In this document: piece by piece, positions 17,863 to 27,295 of the stretch
How the letters are laid out: each line of letters starts with the position of its first letter
Position numbering within the stretch: position 1 is the first letter of the stretch
From: Paraburkholderia azotifigens
GTDB taxonomy: Bacteria > Pseudomonadota > Gammaproteobacteria > Burkholderiales > Burkholderiaceae
Reading direction: 5' to 3'
Assembly: GCF_007995085.1 (NCBI RefSeq)
Contig: NZ_VOQS01000005.1
Location: 1,798,001-1,862,000, forward strand
DNA length: 64,000 bases
Translations under genes and position numbers: made by a program
The notes under the pieces: generated by a model
What the model was told of the DNA's origin: nothing
What the model saw: the letters and a program-made list of their open reading frames with translations, nothing else
Databases searched by the model: none

Positions 17863-20752
17863 CTGGGGCTACGGCATCGACACACAGCCCGACTCGCCGC
17901 GCGTCGAGGCTGTGCGCCCCCTTCATGCGGACAGGCACGCCGCCGTCGACGGGCTGCACAAGCTCGCGGCCGCGTCGGCGTCCCTGCCCGCGCTCAGTGC
18001 GGACGAATACGAACACGCTGTCATCGATCTGCTGTCGGAACTGCTGCGCGACATCGCGCGCGTCCGTCAGCCGGAAGTGGAACGCACGCTGCGCGGCGAG
18101 TCCGCGCACGAATCGATGAGCGAGCTGATGCGCGAGCGGATGGACGACCGCACCTCGCGCGTCGTGCTGCGGCGCATGCTGCAGGCACAGGGCATGTGGT
18201 TCCAGCTGCTCAGCATCGCGGAACAGAGCACCGCGATGCGCCGGCGCCGCGAGATCGAGATCGAAGGCGGCTATGACAGGCTGCCCGATTCGTTCGCGCG
18301 CGTGATTGCCGAAGTCGCGCAAGCGGGCGTTCCCGCCAGCGAAGTGCGCGACGTGCTGGGTCATATGAAAGTGCGGCCCGTGCTGACCGCGCATCCGACG
18401 GAAGCCAAGCGCGTCACGGTGCTCGAAATCCACCGGCGCATCTACCGGCGTCTGATGGAGCTCGAATCGCCGCGCTGGACGCCGCGCGAACGCTACACGC
18501 TCGTGCTCGCGCTGAGAAACGATATCGAGCTGTTGTGGATGAGCGGCGAACTGCGGCTCGAAAAGCCCACGGTCGCACAGGAAGTCGCGTGGGGTCTGCA
18601 CTTTTTCGGCGAGACGCTGTTCGAAGCCGTGCCGCTGCTGTTCGCCAAGCTGGAGAGCGCGCTCGAGCGCCACTATCCGGGCGAACGCTTCGACATGCCG
18701 CGCTTTTTCCAGTTCGGTTCGTGGATAGGCGGCGACCGCGATGGCAATCCTTTCGTCGACGACAGCGTCACGCGCGCGACGCTGCATGAGAACAGACTCG
18801 CGTGCCTGAAGCGCTACCGGCTGCGTCTCGTCGAACTGGCGCAGACGCTGAGCATCACATCGGAGGCGCTGCCCGCACCGGACAGTTTCCACGAAGCGCT
18901 CGCGCGTGCGCTGATGGCGAGCGGCGAACCGACGTCGATCGCGTCGCGCAATCCAGGCGAACTGTTCCGTCAATATCTGACGTGCATCCTGCGCAGGCTC
19001 GATGCGTCGCTCGCCAACGCGAGCCGCCCCGCCGACAGCGCGCCCGTGCAGGGCGGCTACACCAGCGCCGACGAACTGGCCGCCGACCTGCTCGTGATCG
19101 AGCAGACGCTGCTTGCGACGGAAAGCGGCCAGCTGGCGCGCATGTTGATCCGCCCGTTGCGTCACGAAGTGGAGACGTTCCGCTTCAGCACCGTGCAGCT
19201 CGATCTGCGTCAGAACACGACCGTGATCGAACAGGCGCTGCACGGCCTGTGGCGCGCGACCTGCGGCGCGTCGGGCGAGCCGCCCGCGAGCGATTCGCCC
19301 GAATGGAAGGCGTGGCTTTTGAGCGAACTGGCCCAGCCTTCGGACAGCGAAGCCGACCGCGAGCGCCGCTTCCAGTCGCTGCCGCCCGACGAGGCCCAGA
19401 CGCTGCAGATTTTCCGCACGGTTCGGGAGATGCGTCAGCAGGTGGATCGCAACGCATTCGGCGCGTTCATTCTCAGCATGACGCATCGCGCGAGCGACGT
19501 GCTCGGCGTCTATCTGCTCGCGAAGGAAGCCGGTCTTTTCTCCGACGCGGCGGGCACCGAAAGCTGCACGCTGCCCGTCGTGCCGCTGCTCGAAACCATC
19601 GACGACCTGCGCCGCGCGCCTGAAATCCTGCGCGAACTGCTGGCCGTGCCGATGGTCCGGCGCAGCATCCGCGCACAAGGCGGCGTGCAGGAAATCATGA
19701 TCGGCTATTCCGATTCGAACAAGGACGGCGGCTTCTTCGCGAGCAACTGGGAGCTGTCGAAGGCGCAGACAAAGATCAGGCGCCTCGGCCGCGAGCTGGG
19801 CATCGCGATCGCGTTCTTCCATGGCCGCGGCGGTTCCGTGAGCCGGGGCGGCATCGCGGCAGGCCGCGCGATTGCCGCGTTGCCCGCCGGCTCGGTCGAC
19901 GGACGCTTTCGCGTCACCGAACAGGGCGAAGTGGTGTCGTTCAAGTACGCGAATCGCGGCACGGCGCAGTATCACGTCGAGTTGCTGGCGTCGAGCGTGC
20001 TCGAACATACGCTGAAGTCGGAGCGCGAAGACGCGTTGCTGCCCAAGGGCGAATTCGACGAAGCGATGGAGGCGCTCTCGGGCGCGTCGCGGGCCGCGTA
20101 CGCGAAGTTCATCGAGCAACCCGGCATGCTCGCGTATTTCCAGGCGGCGAGCCCGCTCGAAGAACTGTCGATGCTCAACATGGGCTCGCGCCCCGCACGC
20201 CGATTCGGTGCGAAGAGTCTGCAGGATCTGCGCGCGATTCCCTGGGTGTTCGCATGGGCCCAGAACCGTCACGCGCTGACGGGCTGGTATGGCGTGGGCA
20301 GCGCGATCGACGGCTTTCTCTCCGTGCGGCAGGAGCGCGGACTCGATCTGCTGCGGCGCATGTTCAACGAATCGCGGCTCTTCAGGCTTGTCATCGACGA
20401 AGTCGAAAAAACGCTCGCGCAGGTCAACCTGGAGATTGCGCGCGAATACGCGAGCCTCGTTCCCGATGAGCAGATTCGCGACTCGATCTTTACGCAGATC
20501 GAAGCCGAATACCAGTTGACGGTGAAGTTGATGCAGACCGTCACAGGTTCGTCGGGGCTGGGCACGCGCTTTCCGAAGTTCAGTGCCCGCCTGCAGCGCC
20601 GGCTGCCCGCCATCGACCTGATCAGCCGGCAGCAGATCGAGCTGCTTCGCCTCTACCGTTCGGCGCAGACGGAGCGGCAGCGGCGCGCGTATCAGGTGCC
20701 GCTGCTGCTGTCCATCAACTGCATTGCATCGGGATTCGGTGCGACGGGCTGA
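17840..20752 (+). CDS. ppc: Phosphoenolpyruvate carboxylase
   Basis: 970 aa from the ATG at 17840 ([16 protein letters not shown]). Catalytic signatures: TAHPTEAKRVTVL (active-site histidine), GGDRDGNPFV, MIGYSDSNKDGG and FHGRGGSVSRGG. It fixes bicarbonate onto PEP to give oxaloacetate, supplying half of the carbon assimilated by the serine cycle. Being inside the operon and adjacent to mtkB and mcl, it is the serine-cycle isozyme, which in methylotrophs is often insensitive to acetyl-CoA; that property cannot be read from sequence here. Confidence 0.95.
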   Translation: MSRAALPDWGYGIDTQPDSPRVEAVRPLHADRHAAVDGLHKLAAASASLPALSADEYEHAVIDLLSELLRDIARVRQPEVERTLRGESAHESMSELMRERMDDRTSRVVLRRMLQAQGMWFQLLSIAEQSTAMRRRREIEIEGGYDRLPDSFARVIAEVAQAGVPASEVRDVLGHMKVRPVLTAHPTEAKRVTVLEIHRRIYRRLMELESPRWTPRERYTLVLALRNDIELLWMSGELRLEKPTVAQEVAWGLHFFGETLFEAVPLLFAKLESALERHYPGERFDMPRFFQFGSWIGGDRDGNPFVDDSVTRATLHENRLACLKRYRLRLVELAQTLSITSEALPAPDSFHEALARALMASGEPTSIASRNPGELFRQYLTCILRRLDASLANASRPADSAPVQGGYTSADELAADLLVIEQTLLATESGQLARMLIRPLRHEVETFRFSTVQLDLRQNTTVIEQALHGLWRATCGASGEPPASDSPEWKAWLLSELAQPSDSEADRERRFQSLPPDEAQTLQIFRTVREMRQQVDRNAFGAFILSMTHRASDVLGVYLLAKEAGLFSDAAGTESCTLPVVPLLETIDDLRRAPEILRELLAVPMVRRSIRAQGGVQEIMIGYSDSNKDGGFFASNWELSKAQTKIRRLGRELGIAIAFFHGRGGSVSRGGIAAGRAIAALPAGSVDGRFRVTEQGEVVSFKYANRGTAQYHVELLASSVLEHTLKSEREDALLPKGEFDEAMEALSGASRAAYAKFIEQPGMLAYFQAASPLEELSMLNMGSRPARRFGAKSLQDLRAIPWVFAWAQNRHALTGWYGVGSAIDGFLSVRQERGLDLLRRMFNESRLFRLVIDEVEKTLAQVNLEIAREYASLVPDEQIRDSIFTQIEAEYQLTVKLMQTVTGSSGLGTRFPKFSARLQRRLPAIDLISRQQIELLRLYRSAQTERQRRAYQVPLLLSINCIASGFGATG

Positions 20753-20797
20753 GCGCCCGCGCCCGAACCCTCAACGATTGCCTACAGGAGAACGTCC

Positions 20798-21775
20798 ATG
20801 AGCTTCACTGTCATCGAGCCGGCCAAGGCGCGGCTGCACCGTTCGGAACTGGCCGTCCCCGGCTCGAATACCGCGATGTTCGAGAAGGCCGCGCGCTCGG
20901 CCGCTGATATCATCTTTCTCGATTGCGAAGACGCCGTCGCGCCGGACGACAAGGAGCAGGCGCGCAAGAATATCGTCGAAGGGCTTAACGAGATCGACTG
21001 GGGCACCAAGACGATGATGGTGCGCATCAACGGGCTCGATACGCATTACATGTATCGCGACGTCGTCGATATCGTCGAAGCGTGCCCGCGTCTCGACATG
21101 ATCCTGATTCCGAAGGTCGGCGTGGCCGCCGACGTCTATGCCGTCGACATGCTCGTCACGCAGATCGAGGCCGCGCGCCGCCGTACGAAAAGGATCGGCT
21201 TCGAAGTGCTGATCGAAACCGCGCTTGGCATGGCGAACGTGGAGAGCATCGCGCAATCGAGCCGCCGGCTGGAGGCGATGTCGTTCGGCGTCGCGGACTA
21301 CGCGGCGTCGACGCGTGCGCGCACGACGGTGATCGGCGGCGTGAATCGCGACTACGGCGTGCTCACCGACAAGAACGAGCGCGGCGAGCGCGACTACTTC
21401 TGGGGCGACCAGTGGCATGCCGCGCAAACGCGGATGATGGTGGCGTGCCGCGCGTATGGGCTGCGTCCCATCGACGGCCCGTTCGGCGATTTCAGCGACC
21501 CCGACGGCTACGATGCGGCCGCGCGCCGCGCTGCCGTGCTGGGCTATGAAGGCAAGTGGGCGATCCATCCGTCGCAGATCGAACTCGCCAATCGCGTGTT
21601 CACGCCCGCCGAAGCTGAAGTCACGAAGGCACGCCGCATCATGGACGCGATGGCGCAGGCCGCGAAGGAAGGCAAAGGCGCCGTTTCGCTGGATGGCCGT
21701 CTGATCGACGCCGCGAGCATCCGCATGGCCGAGGCGTTGCTCGCGACGGCGGATGCGATTGGGAATAGCAGGTAG
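20798..21775 (+). CDS. mcl: Malyl-CoA lyase (HpcH/HpaI aldolase family)
   Basis: 325 aa, RBS AGGAGAACG before the ATG. Family motifs: HRSELAVPGSNTAMFEKA at the N-terminus, the metal-binding DIIFLDCEDAVAPDDK, LIETALGMANVESIA and FGVADYAASTRART. It cleaves malyl-CoA to glyoxylate and acetyl-CoA, closing the serine cycle. Last gene of the operon; an imperfect hairpin follows 15 bp after the stop. The glyoxylate regeneration route from acetyl-CoA is not encoded in the window. Confidence 0.94.
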   Translation: MSFTVIEPAKARLHRSELAVPGSNTAMFEKAARSAADIIFLDCEDAVAPDDKEQARKNIVEGLNEIDWGTKTMMVRINGLDTHYMYRDVVDIVEACPRLDMILIPKVGVAADVYAVDMLVTQIEAARRRTKRIGFEVLIETALGMANVESIAQSSRRLEAMSFGVADYAASTRARTTVIGGVNRDYGVLTDKNERGERDYFWGDQWHAAQTRMMVACRAYGLRPIDGPFGDFSDPDGYDAAARRAAVLGYEGKWAIHPSQIELANRVFTPAEAEVTKARRIMDAMAQAAKEGKGAVSLDGRLIDAASIRMAEALLATADAIGNSR

Positions 21776-21789
21776 TGGGAATGTGAAGG

Positions 21790-21818
21790 GCGGCCTGCGG
21801 GCCGCTACCTGCCTTTTT
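21790..21818 (+). terminator. Weak terminator-like hairpin after mcl
   Basis: GCGGCC-TGCG-GGCCGC stem at 21790-21805, then TACCTGC and five T. The T-run is 8 bases away from the stem, so it is a poor intrinsic terminator, but it sits at the end of the serine-cycle operon. Confidence 0.3.
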
Positions 21819-22051
21819 CAATTTGGCTCTGGGATTTCCAGCCCCTGGTCTTCAACCGTTGCAGTCTGACATGCAACCGATGAGCAACCACACTCTGTCT
21901 TGCGTCCGTGCAATGCGACGCGTTCGCCGCCTATCGTGAGTGTCGGGTGTGCCTCGATGACCTTGTTGATCCCGTGCGATGGCCCATCAGGATACGTATC
22001 CGACATATATTCTGTGGCTACGAGATTTATCGAGGTTTCACCAGATCGTGG

Positions 22052-22870
22052 TCAATCGCTCTCCTGTTCGGAGTCGTCGTTCGGGTAGGATGGATAGGTC
22101 GTTGCTATCTTGCCTTTGATGTACTGAACGCGTGCGCGATATGCATTCAGCAAGCACGCATTGTCGGTGCAAACGTTGCGCACCTTCCGAATCCAGTTGA
22201 GCTGGTCGAGACGAACCGGATCCTGATACGAAATCTCTTTTGAATCGGTCAGCAGCATCGCGACGTAGCCCCGATTGACCGTCGCGTCCAGATTCACCAA
22301 CTCCCGATTGTTGCAGATCAGGTGCTCGACGTTTGTGACGGCCTTCGTGCAATCAAAACTCTGTTCGGCGTTCGTGGGCGCCTGCGTCTGGTGCTCGAAC
22401 AGATACGCCCAAGAGCCGTCGACCAGCAGCATTTCATCCGGCGACTTGTAGATAGTGGCGTAATGCAGCCCCGAACAGAGAGGTGCGTCGGCGCCGCCGA
22501 GAAGGTAAGTATCGGTCTGCGCGCGACCTTTTGAATGGAATCTGCTGCTCAGGAACGCCTTGAAGGCGTCCAGGGACCCGAAGTCGTGCGAGATGGTAGG
22601 GTCGACGTAAAAGCTCATTCGCTTGTTGATTTTGACGCCGCATTTTGTGCCGGTCTCGTGGTATGTAAATGCCTTGCCGTCGAATGTGAGGTATCCAGCC
22701 ATCACTGGATTGACCGGAAATGATAGACGGTGAAAATCGCTCCCCTGCTCGAATTGTGCGGCACCTGTCATTCGATAAACGTCTTGAGCTGCTGCATAAC
22801 TCGACGGCAGGAGCGTCGATATCAGAATGACCAACCACTGTGAGAGTACTTTGATTATGGAAATAGACAT
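22052..22870 (-). CDS. Secreted hypothetical protein with LprI/DUF1311-like C-terminal domain
   Basis: ~272 aa from the ATG at 22870 (an ATG 30 bp upstream is also possible). N-terminal signal peptide: MSISIIKVLSQWLVILISTL followed by LPSSYAAAQD with an AxA-type cleavage site. The C-terminal ~90 residues have the cysteine pattern of the LprI lysozyme-inhibitor-like domain (SFDCTKAVTNVEHLICNN, LDATVNRGYV, NWIRKVRNVC, CLLNAYRARVQYI). The middle region is unrecognised. Likely periplasmic. The gene is AT-richer than the C1 operons either side and does not belong to them functionally. Confidence 0.65.
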   Translation of the reverse strand: MSISIIKVLSQWLVILISTLLPSSYAAAQDVYRMTGAAQFEQGSDFHRLSFPVNPVMAGYLTFDGKAFTYHETGTKCGVKINKRMSFYVDPTISHDFGSLDAFKAFLSSRFHSKGRAQTDTYLLGGADAPLCSGLHYATIYKSPDEMLLVDGSWAYLFEHQTQAPTNAEQSFDCTKAVTNVEHLICNNRELVNLDATVNRGYVAMLLTDSKEISYQDPVRLDQLNWIRKVRNVCTDNACLLNAYRARVQYIKGKIATTYPSYPNDDSEQESD

Positions 22871-22900
22871 TGTTCGTTCAGTGGTTGGAGTTGTAAACAT

Positions 22901-23290
22901 TCAAGAACAACATGTCACACAATGTTCAACTCATCTCTAGACATATAAATTCGGTGAGTCGGCACACGACTGGCAGTCATTTCGCGCGTTCAGGTTGTAG
23001 TCGATCACATTCGGCATCGCACCCGGACGTTTCTCGCAAGACCTTGTCATGGGCCGATTTCGGCAGCGCGGTCATCTGCTATGAGCACTGCACCGCGGGA
23101 CGTTTTCGTGCCGTCACCCACGAGCGCCGTCCCGTTCATTGAAGGCTTCGTTACCTTCAACAATCAAGGACTCACCGTTACACCGTCAGCAGGACACACG
23201 ATATCCGCGCCGCGTTATCGTGCGCCCGTTAAGGTCCGCCCCCTCATCCGCCAAGCACTGTCCCGCCATTCCGTTCAGCATAAAAATGCC
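22901..23290. other. Gap without a convincing gene
   Basis: 390 bp between two minus-strand secreted-protein genes. Short open frames exist but lack a plausible RBS or protein-like composition. AT-rich next to 22900, which may hold the promoter of the LprI-like gene. Confidence 0.4.
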
Positions 23291-23929
23291 TTATTGTTCG
23301 AATTTCACGCTTTTCAAAAGTTCAATGACTTCCTTCTCGGTGCTGCTGGAAGGATTGAATGGAGGATAGTTGACGATGCCACCACCAAAGATCGAGACGC
23401 CATTATGTGCGGAAAGGCAATAACCCAGATAACGGTGCCGGTATTGCATAGCTCCGCTCGTATCGGTGCTCACGTACAATGCGCCCCGCGTTCCCCCTCG
23501 GTCTAACGTGACCACTATTGGATTCGAACTCAGCCGCGTGTGGCGATCGACGTCATGTGGCAAATCAACAGGTTTCCATTTATTGCGAGCGTATTCCAGA
23601 TTAGCAAACTTCTTGCAAGCCTGTTCAAGACTTATTTTTTCGCATTTGAAGCTAAGCGAAATGTCGTTCGATCCGCGCCTGGCGCTGGTCTCTTTGTAAT
23701 ACGTTGCGTAGGCTTCGTTGAATGTATTCAGATCTGACGAATCATCCTTGCGGCTATTATCATTCAAATTTCCGCCATATTTGTCGTAGATCGAAACATG
23801 ACATTCTCCCGAAAATACTGTCTTTCGGCCGATCGAGTGTAAGCCGCCCACAAGTGGATCAGCAATTGTAATTGCGGGCAAAGTAATTGCAAAAATCAAA
23901 CCCAGGTTCGCTACAAACCGTATCATCAC
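23291..23929 (-). CDS. Secreted hypothetical protein
   Basis: 212 aa, starting MMIRFVANLGLIFAITLPAI, a clear signal peptide with likely cleavage after TIA. Mature part has several cysteines (GECHVSIYDKYGGN, SLSFKCEKISLEQACKKFAN, LGYCLSAHNG), suggesting disulfides in the periplasm. I do not recognise the family. It overlaps the upstream gene by an ATGA (23926-23929), so the two are translated together. Low-GC composition and isolation point to horizontal acquisition. A cytoplasmic protein followed by a periplasmic one resembles effector-immunity layouts, but nothing in the sequence proves that. Confidence 0.55.
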   Translation of the reverse strand: MMIRFVANLGLIFAITLPAITIADPLVGGLHSIGRKTVFSGECHVSIYDKYGGNLNDNSRKDDSSDLNTFNEAYATYYKETSARRGSNDISLSFKCEKISLEQACKKFANLEYARNKWKPVDLPHDVDRHTRLSSNPIVVTLDRGGTRGALYVSTDTSGAMQYRHRYLGYCLSAHNGVSIFGGGIVNYPPFNPSSSTEKEVIELLKSVKFEQ

Positions 23930-24423
23930 AGTCGTCTCAATTCAAAAAAATCAGGGACATCCGAAAGCGGGCGCGTTGAGTCCGTCGAAGGGAAAAGGGG
24001 GATGTCTGTAAAGACCACGAGTGCGTTCGTGTAACAAGAATAACGCTCCTGCTCACCATTTACTTTCGGATGTTCTGTCTTTGAGCCCTTCTTCATTCCG
24101 TAGATGTAGCCTGGTGCGTTGACGTATGATGCAACGCGTCGGTTTGTTTCATTCTCGTAGTACCCATGACTCCCAACGGCAATTCGTTTGTTTTCATTTG
24201 GAGTATCTGCGAAGTAAGCCGCCTTTTCCGACAAGTGCGCGTCTCCCGAAAATTGCCCAAGAATCCAATAGAATCCGGCACTCTGAGTTGCATCATCTGG
24301 AATCGTGCCTACATCCTCACGCTTCTTCGCGACGGATCGGTTTGTGACTGGTTCCTCATGCGCTGGCCCCCTTACCGCGGCGAATGAGGGCAGCGGCACC
24401 CGATGTCGTCTCGTGACCCTCAC
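23926..24423 (-). CDS. Hypothetical protein coupled to the secreted protein downstream
   Basis: 165 aa from a GTG at 24423; the first ~45 residues are basic and not protein-like, so the true start may be further in. The body (e.g. GFYWILGQFSGDAHLSEKAA, AVGSHGYYENETNRRVASYV) is rich in Tyr, Asn and Gly and lacks a signal peptide or membrane segment. No family recognised. It could be the C-terminal remainder of a longer protein whose 5' part is lost, since no clear RBS precedes the GTG. Coupled by an ATGA overlap to the next gene. Confidence 0.4.
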   Translation of the reverse strand: MRVTRRHRVPLPSFAAVRGPAHEEPVTNRSVAKKREDVGTIPDDATQSAGFYWILGQFSGDAHLSEKAAYFADTPNENKRIAVGSHGYYENETNRRVASYVNAPGYIYGMKKGSKTEHPKVNGEQERYSCYTNALVVFTDIPLFPSTDSTRPLSDVPDFFELRRL

Positions 24424-24776
24424 TGGTTCTCATCTTTTTTGATGTCCTGGTTGATCAGCAATTGCAACGTACATTAGCCGTAAATTGAACGACAAGGCGC
24501 GGGCGAAAAGCTATCAGAAAAGTTCTAAATTCTCATTCTTTGATTCGTTATGCAAAATGAATGCTAGCTATACATCATAGAAAGGCCGCAGAATCGATAG
24601 CCGCGCACGACGATTGATCGGTGTCTTGACCTTACGCGGCCGCACCGTTAACGGCGTTTATCAGGGAATCTGTAGCCCTGTGATTCTCTATGATGTGGGC
24701 CGGGTCACTCCCGCATACGCAAAACTGTCCGCGTGTCTGCGCGCGCTTGCGTGAACGGCTGAAATCGCCGCCCAAT
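24424..24776. other. Gap without a gene
   Basis: ~350 bp of AT-rich sequence. Short frames are not convincing. It separates the hypothetical islet from the terminator of the NMG operon. Confidence 0.4.
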
Positions 24777-24811
24777 AAAAAACGACCCGGTCGCGCATGC
24801 AACCGGGTCGT
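24777..24811 (-). terminator. Rho-independent terminator of the purU-mgd-gma-mgs-folD operon
   Basis: Perfect 10-bp stem ACGACCCGGT / ACCGGGTCGT (24782-24791 with 24802-24811) and 10-nt loop. Read on the minus strand the stem is followed by a run of six T. It lies 106 bp beyond the last gene of the operon. Confidence 0.85.
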
Positions 24812-24916
24812 CAAATCCTGACCTTCACGTCACTACGTTCCGTACCTCGGAAAAAACCACAACTGAACAGCATTGGCCCGAGGATCGCCCTTTTCCGCTT
24901 TCACCTGACGAAGCAA

Positions 24917-26368
24917 TCACCCAAACGCCAGCGCCATCGCCTCGCGTTCCTGACACAGATAGTCGCCATGAACCCGATCCCATACCGACAGGATCGCATC
25001 GGCCGCGCAGTCCGCATCATGCTCCGTCGTCGCCCATGAAATGACCGACAGACGCATCACCTTGCGTCCCTGCCAGACTGCCTCGCGCACATCGCACACG
25101 CCCTGCGCCCGAATGCGTTCGACCGTGCGCAACGTCAGCTCGTCGGCGAGCGTGCCGTCGTAAGCCGAGCCGAAACGCACGATCAGCTGGTTCAGCTCGA
25201 CTTCGTTGAGCAGCGCGACGCCCGGCCCGCGCGCAAGCCGGCGCGCCATGCGGCACGCGAGCGCGCAATGACGCGCGATCATCGCCGCGATCCCCTCGCG
25301 TCCGAACGTACGCACCAGCGCCCACAGCGCAAAACCGTGCGCGCGCCGGGAAAGCTCCGGCGTGTAGTGCGCGGGGTCGCGCACGCCATCGTCCGCTTGC
25401 GGCAAATAGCTCGCCTGGATCGACATCGCGCGCCGGTGCGCGTCGGCGTCGCGCACGAATGCGCAGCCCGTTTCGTACGGCGCCTGCAGCCATTTATGAG
25501 CGTCGGCCGCCCACGAGTCGGCGTGCTCGATGCCTGCCGCCAGATGCATGCGCTCGGGGCACGCTCTCGCCCACAGCCCGAGCGCAGCATCGACGTGAAC
25601 CCAGCCGCCGTGCTCGTGCGCGCACGCGGCGATCTCGCCGACGGGATCGAATGCGCCCGTCATCATGTGCCCCGCCTGAGCAATGACGATCAGCGGTCCT
25701 TCGTGCTGCGCGAGCGCCTCGCGCAACGCTGACGGCTGCATGCGCCCTGCTTCGTCGGCGGCAACCTCGATCACGGACCGCTCGCCGATGCCCAGATAGC
25801 GCAATGCGGCGCGCACACTCACATGCGCGCCTTCGCCGAGATAGACGGCAATGCGCGGCGCGCCGCAGAGACCATCGGCTTCGACGTCCCAGCCCGCGCG
25901 GCGCAGCACGGCATCGCGAGCGGCGGCGAGACAGACGAAGTTGCTCATGGTCGCGCCCGTCGTGAAACCGACCGAGCAGGCGCGCGGCAGATCGAGCAGG
26001 TCGAGCAGCCATTGCGCCACCACCTGTTCGGCGACAGCGGCGGCGGGCGCGCCGTGCCAGGTGGCGGCATTCTGCCCCCACACGCTCGTGAGCCAGTCCG
26101 CCGCAACGCCCGCCGGATGCGAGCCGCCCGCGACCCAGCCGAAGAAGCGCGGCCCCGCCGTGCCCAGCAGGCCGGGCTGCGCGATGGCCGCGAGCCGCGC
26201 GATGACGGCATCGGCGGGTTCGCCTCGTTCGGGTGTCGGGCCGCCGAAGGCCGCGCGCAGTTCGCCGAAGCTCGCGGCCGGCCCCGTCGGACGCAACCCG
26301 CGCGCGTCATGGAACGCCAGCGCGAGCTGCGCGGCCGTCTCGAGTGCGTTGCGTGTATCGTCAGCCAT
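24917..26368 (-). CDS. PLP-dependent group II decarboxylase, last gene of the NMG operon
   Basis: 483 aa from the ATG at 26368, preceded by AGGAGACC; a longer frame upstream has no RBS. Aromatic-amino-acid/glutamate decarboxylase fold: GFTTGATMSNFVCLAAARDA, YLGEGAHVSVRAALRYLGI, the PLP aspartate in WVHVDAALGLWA and the Schiff-base lysine in WAADAHKWLQAPYE. The substrate is unclear. It is 27 bp from folD inside a methylamine operon, and the window also carries methanofuran genes, so a tyrosine decarboxylase role (as archaeal MfnA) is one option; a glutamate- or N-methylglutamate-related substrate is another. Ends before a strong terminator. Confidence 0.8.
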   Translation of the reverse strand: MADDTRNALETAAQLALAFHDARGLRPTGPAASFGELRAAFGGPTPERGEPADAVIARLAAIAQPGLLGTAGPRFFGWVAGGSHPAGVAADWLTSVWGQNAATWHGAPAAAVAEQVVAQWLLDLLDLPRACSVGFTTGATMSNFVCLAAARDAVLRRAGWDVEADGLCGAPRIAVYLGEGAHVSVRAALRYLGIGERSVIEVAADEAGRMQPSALREALAQHEGPLIVIAQAGHMMTGAFDPVGEIAACAHEHGGWVHVDAALGLWARACPERMHLAAGIEHADSWAADAHKWLQAPYETGCAFVRDADAHRRAMSIQASYLPQADDGVRDPAHYTPELSRRAHGFALWALVRTFGREGIAAMIARHCALACRMARRLARGPGVALLNEVELNQLIVRFGSAYDGTLADELTLRTVERIRAQGVCDVREAVWQGRKVMRLSVISWATTEHDADCAADAILSVWDRVHGDYLCQEREAMALAFG

Positions 26369-26395
26369 CGAAGGTCTCCTGCAACGATGCATGCC

Positions 26396-27295
26396 CTAGC
26401 CTGCCGGCACCTGCCAGAAAGGCTGCGGCGGATGAAACGCTTCCCCGTTCGCAAAGCGCTCGGCGGAGCGCAGTGTGTTCTCGATCAGCATCGTAACCGT
26501 CATCGGTCCGACGCCGCCGGGCACGGGCGTGATCCACGACGCCCGCTCGCGCACGGGCTCGAAATCCACATCGCCGACGATGCGCCCATCTGCCATGCGA
26601 TTGATCCCGACGTCGATCACGATCGCGCCTTCCTTGACCATCTCCGCCTTGATGAGCCCCGGCTTGCCTGCCGCCACAACGAGAATGTCAGCATGAATCG
26701 TATGCTGCGCGAGGTCGCGCGTCTTCACGTGACACACAGTGACGGTCGCTTCCCGCTGCAGCAGCATCAGCGCCATCGGCTTGCCGACGATATTGCTCGC
26801 GCCGACCACCACGACGTTCTTGCCCGCCACGTCGATGCCCGTCGTTTCCAGCAGAAGCTGAACGCCATACGGCGTGCAAGGCGGAAAGATCGAATTGCCG
26901 ACTACCAGCGCGCCGACGTTGTACAGATGGAAACCATCGACGTCCTTGTCGACGACGATGCTCTCCAGCACGCGCCGCACATTGATCTGCGGCGGCAACG
27001 GCAATTGCACCAGAATGCCGTGCGTGCCGCGCTCGACGTTGAGCGCCGCGATGCGGTCGAGCAGTTCCGTCTCGCGGCAGTCCGCATGAAAGCGATGCAT
27101 GAACGAGCGCACGCCGCTGTCCGCGCAAGCTTTCACCTTGTTCGCAACATACAGCTCGGAAGCGGGATTGTCGCCGACCAGCACCACGGCGAGACCCGGC
27201 ACGACACCGCGCGCGGACAGCGCTGCGACGCGCTCGCGAAAGCGCGCGCGCAGACGCCGGGCGAGATGCCGGCCATCGATCATTTGCGCTGTCAT
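26396..27295 (-). CDS. folD: Methylene-H4F dehydrogenase/cyclohydrolase FolD
   Basis: 299 aa from the ATG at 27295, which overlaps the mgsC stop as ATGA. FolD motifs: SELYVANKVKACADSGVRSF (catalytic Tyr and Lys), GILVQLPLPPQINVRRVLES, PPCTPYGVQLLLETTGID, VVVVGASNIVGKPMALML and TPVPGGVGPMTVTMLI. It oxidises methylene-H4F to formyl-H4F. In this operon it links MgdABCD (which can deliver methylene-H4F) to PurU, encoded at the other end, for formate release. It probably also stands in for MtdA/Fch, which are absent from the window. Confidence 0.94.
   Translation of the reverse strand: MTAQMIDGRHLARRLRARFRERVAALSARGVVPGLAVVLVGDNPASELYVANKVKACADSGVRSFMHRFHADCRETELLDRIAALNVERGTHGILVQLPLPPQINVRRVLESIVVDKDVDGFHLYNVGALVVGNSIFPPCTPYGVQLLLETTGIDVAGKNVVVVGASNIVGKPMALMLLQREATVTVCHVKTRDLAQHTIHADILVVAAGKPGLIKAEMVKEGAIVIDVGINRMADGRIVGDVDFEPVRERASWITPVPGGVGPMTVTMLIENTLRSAERFANGEAFHPPQPFWQVPAG

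Noticed and set aside
14729..20272. Long open frames on the strand opposite the serine-cycle genes (up to ~800 codons), and similar ones opposite mgdC and the HAMP kinase
   Set aside because: They mirror real genes with strong family motifs, are Arg/His/Ala-rich without motifs or RBS, and result from high third-position GC.
22912..23506. Short plus-strand frames in the AT-rich islet
   Set aside because: They overlap antisense to the secreted-protein gene or lack RBS and protein-like composition.
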